Assembly (NCBI GenBank): GCA_009599575.1
Contig: VWND01000003.1
Coordinates: 1,502,001-1,566,000, forward strand
Source of the DNA: Blumeriella jaapii
Lineage: Eukaryota > Ascomycota > Leotiomycetes > Helotiales > Drepanopezizaceae
Reading direction: 5' to 3'
Length of the DNA stretch: 64,000 nucleotides
Numbering within the stretch: position 1 is the stretch's first letter; each line of letters opens with the position of its first letter. Made by a program: the position numbers and the translations under genes. Below the pieces are notes generated by a model. That model was not told the DNA's origin and made no database searches. It saw nothing but the letters and a program-made list of their open reading frames with translations. Below, piece after piece: positions 57,134-64,000 of the stretch.

Positions 57134-58182
57134 ATGGCAACGAACGGATTTTCCAACGGCCATAGCCATGTCGAAGCTCCCATGGCTATTGAGACTCCTG
57201 CGACTGCTGAGAGCAACGGAAACGAGTCTGCTGCTACGCCGGCTGTCGCCGCTCCTCTTGGTATCGCAGATGTACGAGGGCCTCTGGGTCTGGGATCCGC
57301 TAGCCTTCATGGAAAGGTCGCACTCGTGACAGGATCAGGCAAGCAGCCTCCATCATATGAAAGTGATGAGAGAAACTAATCCGCAACACAGGACGTGGAA
57401 TCGGCCGCGAAATGGCCCTCGAGCTCGGACGTCGCGGCGCAAAGATTGTTGTCAACTACGCGCACGCCTCTGAAGCGGCCTCCGAGGTCGTCTCACAGGT
57501 CATCGCCTCCGGCAGCGATGCCATCGCCATCCAGGCCAACGTCTCCGTCGTCAAAGACATCATCTCGCTCTTCGCCCAAGCCAAGGCACACTTCGGCCAG
57601 CTCGACATCGTGTGCTCCAACTCGGGTGTCGTATCGTTCGGCCACATTGGCGACGTTACCGAGGAGGAATATGACCGTGTCATGAGCATCAACACGCGAG
57701 GGCAGTTCTTCGTGGCGCGGGAGGCGTATCGACATCTGAGTGTTGGGGCGCTTGATTATGATGGGCAGTATCACGGGACAGGCCAAGGGCGTGCCGAAGC
57801 ACACGCTGTACTCTGGTAGCAAGGGTGCCATCGAGACCTTTGTAAGATGCATGGCGATTGATATGGGCGACAAGCAGATCACCGTTAACTGCATCGCCCC
57901 TGGGGGCATCAAAACCGACATGTACCACAAGGTGTGCAGAGAGTATATCCCCGGTGGAGAGAAGCTGAACGACGAACAAGTCGACGAGGTAAGCCTCCTA
58001 GTCCCTTAACACAGTAGATAACAGAAGACTAACACACTCATAAGTACGCATGCACATGGTCTCCCCTCCATAGAGTCGGTCTCCCCATTGACATCGCGCG
58101 CGTAGTCTGCTTCCTCGCCAGCCAGGACGGCGAGTGGATCAACGGAAAGGTACTGGGCATTGACGGTGGAGCATGCATGTAA
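57134..58182 (+). CDS. 1,3,8-trihydroxynaphthalene reductase-like SDR, frameshifted
   Basis: NADPH-dependent short-chain dehydrogenase/reductase of the DHN-melanin pathway type. Exons: 57134-57338, 57392-57988, 58045-58182; about 313 aa if the frame is restored. A variable N-terminal extension of about 50 residues precedes [29 protein letters not shown] (cofactor loop, split by intron 1), the VCSNSGV motif, active-site Ser in [14 protein letters not shown], the YSGSK catalytic Tyr-Lys pair, [11 protein letters not shown], and the C-terminus [12 protein letters not shown]. Intron 1 has a GC donor (CAG|gcaagc). At the GGGG run 57745-57748 the frame breaks: the homologous VGGR needs six Gs, so two appear missing. 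No polyketide synthase or scytalone dehydratase is nearby. A reductase of a related polyketide is an alternative. Confidence 0.88.
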
Positions 58183-59144
58183 AGCACTCGCTTAAGAGCT
58201 CGAAGATGCTTCGATTGATTGGGCCTGGGCATTGAGGGCATCGCGAGAATGACGTTCTATCTGCTCTGTCTGCTCTGTCAGGTCGTACTTATACACATTA
58301 CCTTATGATAAACTCTGCAATGCCCTTTTTATTAGCAAATGTTGGTAGGTGATGCTGCTCCGATGTCGAAAGCAAGTAGGAAAGAAGAGAGAAAGCTAAC
58401 GACGCGAGATTGATCTCAAAAAGGTATCTTCGTGATCTGACAGGAAGGCACCAGGTCTCGAAACTGACGCACAGCCATTGACGTCCGCTTGTCTCTGAAT
58501 ACGCAAATGTGAAAAGGCAAGGGATGAACCTGCGTATCCCTCTGAAAGAGTAAGCCAGAAGATCACAACTGGATATGACGTCTCATTTGAACAAGTACCA
58601 AAGGTGCGCATACCCGATAAGTTGCCCTGGTTTTGATAGTACTACGTAGAAAGAGAAGCAGAAAACAGTGCACAAAGATCGGAGTAACGGCTAACAAGAT
58701 CATCAGCCGTGATTCAAGGCTCGGTATCTCCCCAATTTCAAAGATGCCTTTGGCAACTGTTGGTACGACCAACGGATAATCGTCGATGACCTCTGGGCAT
58801 AGCTACGATACAGGGGTGCGTAGTTCCCTACTACAATACGAAAAGGGTTTGATGCCATGAGCAGCGGCTGGCTACCGTAGCACGGGACAAGTGTGTATCA
58901 AAAGAAGCGGGTCGTCCAAATTCCCATCGATTATTATTAACATCTTCTGAACGCAAAGACTGCTACAGATATCATATACAAGAGATCAGACCGATTCCGG
59001 CTAGCCCTATTGGTCTAGCCGTAGTCGTTAAGTGACTGCCCGGGTAGCTCGAACGATTACTAGCCGAATGGCTGTCTGTACGTATGCAAAGCTATTCTAA
59101 TACATGATGTGCCAGAATAGTACCGAAAGCATCGATGTTTCCTT
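58183..59144. other. Convergent spacer between reductase and cutinase
   Basis: About 1 kb of 3' flanks. No gene is supported. ORFs at 58396-58611 and 58563-58772 (-) have no motif. Confidence 0.5.
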
Positions 59145-59969
59145 CTATTGATTTTCCGCGACACTAACAGCGAACTCTGCGGCCTCCTGTGCGTGCTCGG
59201 CGTACGAGAGATGGGCTTGGGTGATGAGTATGCCCCCAGCGCAGATCTGATCGTCTTGGTTGCAGAACACCTTGGTTCGGGCGGCGGACACGCCGGTGAT
59301 GGGCTGGCCATTCTTTGGATCACCGAAGGTAATGACTGTTTATGGAATTATCGAATATACTCGCATGAAACGGAGGAAGATGTAGCTTACCGCTGCTGAT
59401 TTTGGCTGCGAGATCAGCGGGAAGCAAAGCTGCCGCTTTGTGCACTAGTTGAGCTCCCTGGCTAATCGAATGTGAGCACGCATATCTGGTGCAACGTGAG
59501 CGATGAACAATCCATACCTATAGCCGCTTAGGCTGATTTTGGTGTAGGGGCAAGTGGTTAAAGCTTGCTCAACAAGCTGTGCCATCTTCGCGCTGCCATC
59601 TGTGTCACCGCCAGCCAGGAAACCGCGGATGTTGGCGGGATAATCGACGCCTTGAACGGCTAGGTCAGAATTGACCAGTTTGCTTAGGGCTTCGAAGAAG
59701 GGTGGTCCAGTAATCGATCCTACGTTGCCGATTTCGAATGTTCCGCGACCGAAGATGACGGTATGGCCTTTGCAAGGTGAGCCGGCTGCCAAACCATTCT
59801 GCGAGGACTCAGTGACTGTTGATGCTGGGTATGGGAGAAGCAAGGGAGACGCAGAAGAATGGCCTGATGTTTGAGAACATACCTCTGTGTTTCCTGCAAG
59901 ATCCTCAAGCGCCGGCGCAGCCAGGCTCAAGGGGAGCGCGAAGAGGAAACATAACCCTGAAGTACGCAT
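59145..59969 (-). CDS. Secreted cutinase
   Basis: Extracellular serine esterase that hydrolyses cutin polyester of the plant cuticle. Exons: 59969-59518, 59461-59391, 59335-59145; 237 aa. Signal peptide MRTSGLCFLFALPLSLAA. The core shows GHTVIFGRGTFEIGNVG, GPPFFEAL, QGVDYPANIRGFLAGGD and the nucleophile motif GYSQG (Ser about 151, completed across intron 1). The catalytic Asp (about 203) is in DDQIC, which follows FCN, and the His (about 216) is in QAHLSYAEH. Conserved Cys pairs are present (SPCKGHT/VFC and DDQIC/CPYTK regions). The C-terminus lacks a binding module. Exon phases 2 and 1 agree with the motif order. It stands among other secreted plant-polymer enzymes. Confidence 0.96.
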
Positions 59970-61927
59970 TGTGGCAGATATCAGACCGTTATAGGATGAG
60001 AGAGGAATAGAAATCAGGAAGAGACCGAGGGGAACGAAGGGTCAGTCGTACTGAGATGTTTGAATTAAAGACTAAGCAAGACATGAAGAAAATCAGTCGA
60101 CAGACTTTTGCAGAACCCCACGATTTTTAAGAAGGTTCACTTGGCCGCGGGAGACCCCCTGTTAAGCCGGATATTGAAACTCTGACCCGAAAGTATATTC
60201 TTCGAAAGTTCTTAAGATTACAGATTAAAATCATTTGCGAAGATCGATCTTCTTGTGTTTGCATTCTATGTGTACAGTGTACTTGTAGAAGCCCCAAGTT
60301 GAACTCCATCCAGACTTGATTCACAGTGTTGAAAACCTACCTGGTTGGAGCTCACTCGGATCCGAGTTTGGGAAGCAGCGCGCCGTTGATGATGAAGACG
60401 ATTTCGTGTTTTGGTTTGTTCAAATTCAATAGTAATCTGCTCATGTGTTAGATGTTCCGAGCCTTTCTTCTGCTTGTTGAGCTAGAAAGAGGAAGGTCAA
60501 AAAGGAAATATACACCATAAACTACTATAATGTATTATGGAGAGTTTTGTTTTTCTGACCTCGGCTTCATTTTATTTCAAACTGTAAGTGAATTAAAAGC
60601 TACAATTGTGTGAACTGAATCGATACCAAGGCTAACGCTCCACTCTTTCTCAATTTTAACTTTGCTTCCTCTAACATAGTCCACAATGTGCCAAAGTTAC
60701 AGTAGAACACACATTGAGGGAGAGAGAGATTGAAAGCAGAAACAAACCGGACTTTCATCGTGAGCGGTACAGTAGGGAGCAAATATTCATTGCACCCTCT
60801 CCTCTCTTGCAGCCAAGAACACTTACTCAATTTAGCATTGTTCATCTTCGCTCCTTGAATTCATCGGATATACTATTATTTTCTATTTTCAACGATTCGT
60901 TCTATGATTCGAACGTATCCTCCTGGCGAAACGTGACTTTAGCCGCGATTCTTCGAAGAGCCCAAGAAGCGTGGCATGTATTGAGGGTAGTATTTTGTAT
61001 CGATTAGCTACTATAATGGAACATCGCGTAAGGGTAGTAAACGAGGCTAAAGGACAAAAGTAACAAAGCTCTTGTGTACTACCACTCAAAGCGGCCGAGC
61101 AAGCAATGCTAAATCGAGTAGACACATCTTGGCTGCAAGGGAGGCAGGCACCCGACTGTATCATTCTTTATTAAACAGCAAGCCCCGGCCCTAAGTCCGT
61201 CTGTTGGCGTCATTTTCAGCCACAAATTTGTTTGAAAAGCGCTTAGGAAACAAACATACCTATTGTTGACCATGTCAAGCCATCATCTCGAGCGCCTGCG
61301 ACACGGAGAAATCTACAAGTGGCGAACACAAGCAAGGTTTCGTTCAGAATACATTACAGTAGCTACCTCGATCCCAATATCCTTAAAACTTGTGTGATCG
61401 ACCCCGGGTAAAACACGCGATATTAAAAGCCAACACAACTGAAGCCTGAGGCTTCTGAGACGCTTGCCAGGCTACTTGTGTGTACTGTGTTGTGCTACAG
61501 TACTGTACGTAGCGGAACAGCACGGAGGCAGAATGTATGGAATATAATGTCTATCTGTCTGAAACGACGGGCCGTAACCGACCCTCGTCACTCAACAAAT
61601 CGCTTCAAAATTCAAGGGTCCATGCTTGTTTCGTCTGAATTGAAAATAGTCCATGATCGGTTTACATAGATGATGCTGCAAGAGGCAGAAAGAATCTCGC
61701 GACCTTAAGAACGCTGGTTCTCGTCCGAGGAACGATGCTTTCTCCTGCCAGCGACCAAGTTTGTTGCAAACTCTCTACCTTCCTTCGTTCTCTCCCTTTT
61801 TTTACATTCTCTCCATTTCCTTCATTCTCTCCCTTTTCTTCATTCTCCCCCTTTCCTTCATTCTCTCCCTTCTTTCTTGATTCTCTACCTTTTCTTGATT
61901 CTCTATCTTTTCTTCAAACTCTTCAAG
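59970..61927. other. Intergenic region between cutinase and GH74 genes
   Basis: About 2 kb shared by two divergent secreted-enzyme genes. No gene is supported inside. It is relatively AT-rich at 60400-61000. The last 140 bases are the CT-rich repeat leader listed separately. Confidence 0.5.
61780..61925 (+). repeat. CATTCTCTCCCTTTTCTT minisatellite leader of the GH74 gene
   Basis: Pyrimidine-rich units of about 17-18 bp (CATTCTCTCC.TTT.CTT and GATTCTCTA.CTTTTCTT) repeat about seven times and end three bases before the ATG. It occupies the core-promoter/5' UTR position. Confidence 0.8.
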
Positions 61928-64000
61928 ATGAACTCGGTCTTTCTCATATGCAGTCTGCTCTTTTCTGCCGTCTCTGGCTATGATTGTAAGGCTACCAATC
62001 TCCCCAAGGGCTTCAAATCAGGTAGATCTAATACAAGATAGGGAAGAATGTGAAGATTGGTGGTGGTGGCGGTTTCGTGCCGGGCATTGTTTTCAACCCA
62101 ACAGAGCAAGGACTTGCTTACGCGAGAACGGATATCGGGGGTCTGTACAAATTCAATGCTGCGGATGACTCGTGGACGCCTCTTCAAGACTATGTCCAAG
62201 ATAGTAATTGGTAAGAACTCCCTTTCTACTGTTTGCTCATACTCGTATCTGATCAGGGACTCAGGGGAGATTGGGGTGTCGACGCTGTGGCTACCGACCC
62301 GATTGAGTGCAATCGCGTCTATATTGCCGTGGGTATGTACACCAACAGCTGGGACCCCAACAACGGCAATATCTTGCGAAGCGCAGATTATGGCACGACG
62401 TGGGAGCGGACACCTCTCCCCTTCAAAGTTGGCGGCAACATGCCCGGTCGAGGAATGGGCGAGCGTCTCGCCGTCGATCCCCAGAACAACAAAATCATCT
62501 ACTATGGAGCTCGCAGCGGCCATGGGCTGTGGAAAAGTGTCGATCAAGGTGTCACTTTTGAAAAAGTCGACAGCTTCACTGCAGTCGGAACCTACCAGTC
62601 TGATCCTACGGATACTTCGGGCTATTCCAACGACATCAACGGACTGACTGCGATCGAGTTTGATCCTACATCGGCGCTGGTCGGAGGAGCCACGTCGAAG
62701 ATCTTTGTTGGTACTGCTGATAAGAATGGCCCTTCGACTTGGGTTTCTGAAGACGCGGGAGCGACTTGGAAGGCCGTCCCAGGGCAACCTTCTGGTGTCT
62801 TTCCGCACAAGATGAAGTTCTCTGTATCAGAGAAGGTGCTTTATGTCACCTACAACAGTGACGGGGGGCCTTACAGTGCTGGTACGGGCTATGTCTATCG
62901 TATCTCTCCCTCGGGGAACTGTTCGGATATCACTCCCATCTGGGGCAAAACACACAACCGCACCATTGGATACGGCGGATTGGCCTTGGACACCCAAGTT
63001 CCCGGAACACTGATGGTCGCGGCCATGAACCTCTGGTCCCCTGATGTGCAGATTTTCAGGAGTACCGACTCGGTAAGCATTTTCTCCTTTCTCAAACGAT
63101 CAATGCTAACAGCCGCAGGGTGCAACATGGACACCAATTTGGGACTACGTGAACGGTGTCATGCAATCTACCTATACGTACGACGTAAGTATACACGCAC
63201 ATCTCGATCTGACCTATGCTAAGTAACGTTTCTAGACCGATAAAGCGCCCTGGATCAAGAACCAGCGCCAAACAACCGACACCAAAGTCCTCGGCTGGAT
63301 GGTCGAAGCCCTGGAGATCAACCCCTTCGACAGCACGCACTGGCTCTACGGCACTGGCCTTACAATCTACGGCGGCCGTGACCTCGACAAGTGGCCCTCA
63401 GTCAGTATCTCCTCGCTCGCCGACGGCATCGAAGAATTCGCCGTCAAGGACTTGATCTCCCCTCCAGGACATAGCGCCCCGCTCCTCAGCGCCGTCCTCG
63501 ACGTCGCGGGCTTCATCCACGATGACCTCGACACCACGCGCAGCGAGAGCTTCGAAGACCCCTTCTGGTCCTCGATCTTCGCGCTGGACTACGCCGGCCT
63601 CGACCCCCAAAACATCTTGCGTGTCGGCGAGTCTAATCTCGCGACCTCCAGCGACGGCGGCAAGAGCTGGACCCTGAGTTTCGCCAACGGAACCGAGGGC
63701 TCCATCGCCATGGCCGCAGACGCCTCTTCCATAGTCTGGTGCATGGCCGATAACTCCATGTTCATCCGCAACAACGCCATCAGTCAGATCCCCACCCTTC
63801 CGCACGACAGCGTCGTCGTCTCCGACAAGGTGGACCCCAAGTACTTCTACGCCGTGGACGCGAATTCGGTCTACGTGTCGTCCAACAGCGGCGAAACGTT
63901 CGCCGCCGCGTCAAACGTGACTTCCAAGGGCGCCGGCAAGCTCGCCGTGCACCCGGCCGTCGCCGGCGACGTGTGGCTATCCACCGGCTCGGGCATCTAC
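61928..64000 (+). CDS. GH74 xyloglucanase (5' part; runs off the window)
   Basis: Secreted glycoside hydrolase family 74, cleaving beta-1,4-glucan backbones of xyloglucan. Exons visible: 61928-61985, 62042-62210, 62265-63072, 63119-63184, 63236 to beyond 64000; 622 residues seen. Signal peptide MNSVFLICSLLFSAVSG. The N-terminal propeller opens KIGGGGGFVPGIVFNPTEQG, LAYARTDIGGLYKF and GVDAVATDP, followed by VGMYTNSWDPNNGNILRS and GGNMPGRGMGERLAVDP, all GH74 hallmarks. Asp-box turns recur: SADYGTTW, SVDQGVTF, SEDAGATW, STDSGATW, SSDGGKSW, SSNSGETF. Acceptor of exon 3 is the second AG (at 62263-62264), because only this gives WGDWGVDA in frame. A C-terminal cellulose-binding module may lie beyond the edge. 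Endo- versus reducing-end exo-activity cannot be told. Confidence 0.95.

Overview
This window is nuclear DNA of a filamentous ascomycete (Pezizomycotina). The evidence is short introns (about 47-130 nt) with GT...CTAAY...AG signals, pyrimidine- or CA-rich leaders in front of start codons, and gene families typical of the group: a trihydroxynaphthalene reductase, a cutinase, a GH74 xyloglucanase, a secreted intradiol dioxygenase and a peroxisomal thiolase. Genus and class cannot be read from the sequence. No tRNA, rRNA or CRISPR array was found.

Layout. 1-6 kb: a nine-exon DDR48-like Tyr/Gly/Ser/Asn repeat protein, then about 3.3 kb without a gene. 6-9.4 kb: the PKA catalytic subunit (-) and its long repeat-bearing upstream region. 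9.4-14.4 kb: a divergent pair of nuclear-type proteins (NFKBIL1-like and NSRP1-like), then a PHD-finger protein. 14.4-24.3 kb: a small gene of unknown function with stress-type promoter elements, a divergent Tim13/L-type lectin pair, a large TTC microsatellite, and a Zrt3-like ZIP zinc transporter. 24.3-26.3 kb: repeat-rich spacer with a degenerate tandem array. 26.3-31.5 kb: a divergent neurochondrin/CLC exchanger pair. 32.7-36.3 kb: a broken unknown gene, a retroelement pol-like remnant and AT-rich DNA. 36.4-42.3 kb: a divergent RIO1 kinase/SMC3 cohesin pair. 43.5-48.6 kb: a divergent pair for peroxisomal fatty-acid metabolism (PTS2-bearing thiolase, and a FAT1-like acyl-CoA synthetase ending in AKL). 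49.9-64 kb: a gene-sparse, accessory-looking tract with an intradiol dioxygenase, a pair of inverted repeats that may be the ends of a DNA transposon, a trihydroxynaphthalene reductase, a cutinase and the start of a GH74 xyloglucanase.

How the genes relate. The left two thirds are mostly housekeeping genes, four pairs of them divergent with 264-406 bp between start codons. The right third carries secreted enzymes acting on plant polymers or aromatics and one melanin-type reductase. They are separated by kilobases, so this is not a biosynthetic cluster.

Four conserved genes (NFKBIL1-like, NSRP1-like, FAT1-like, trihydroxynaphthalene reductase) each carry one frameshift, and a fifth is possible. 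Two lie in homopolymers, so assembly indels are the simplest explanation, but real decay of some of them is not excluded. I found no convincing new multi-gene system. The least explained items are the modular phase-0 exon gene, the inverted-repeat element at 51.2-52.9 kb, the tandem array at 24.7-25.0 kb, and the unknown stress-promoter gene at 17.5 kb.
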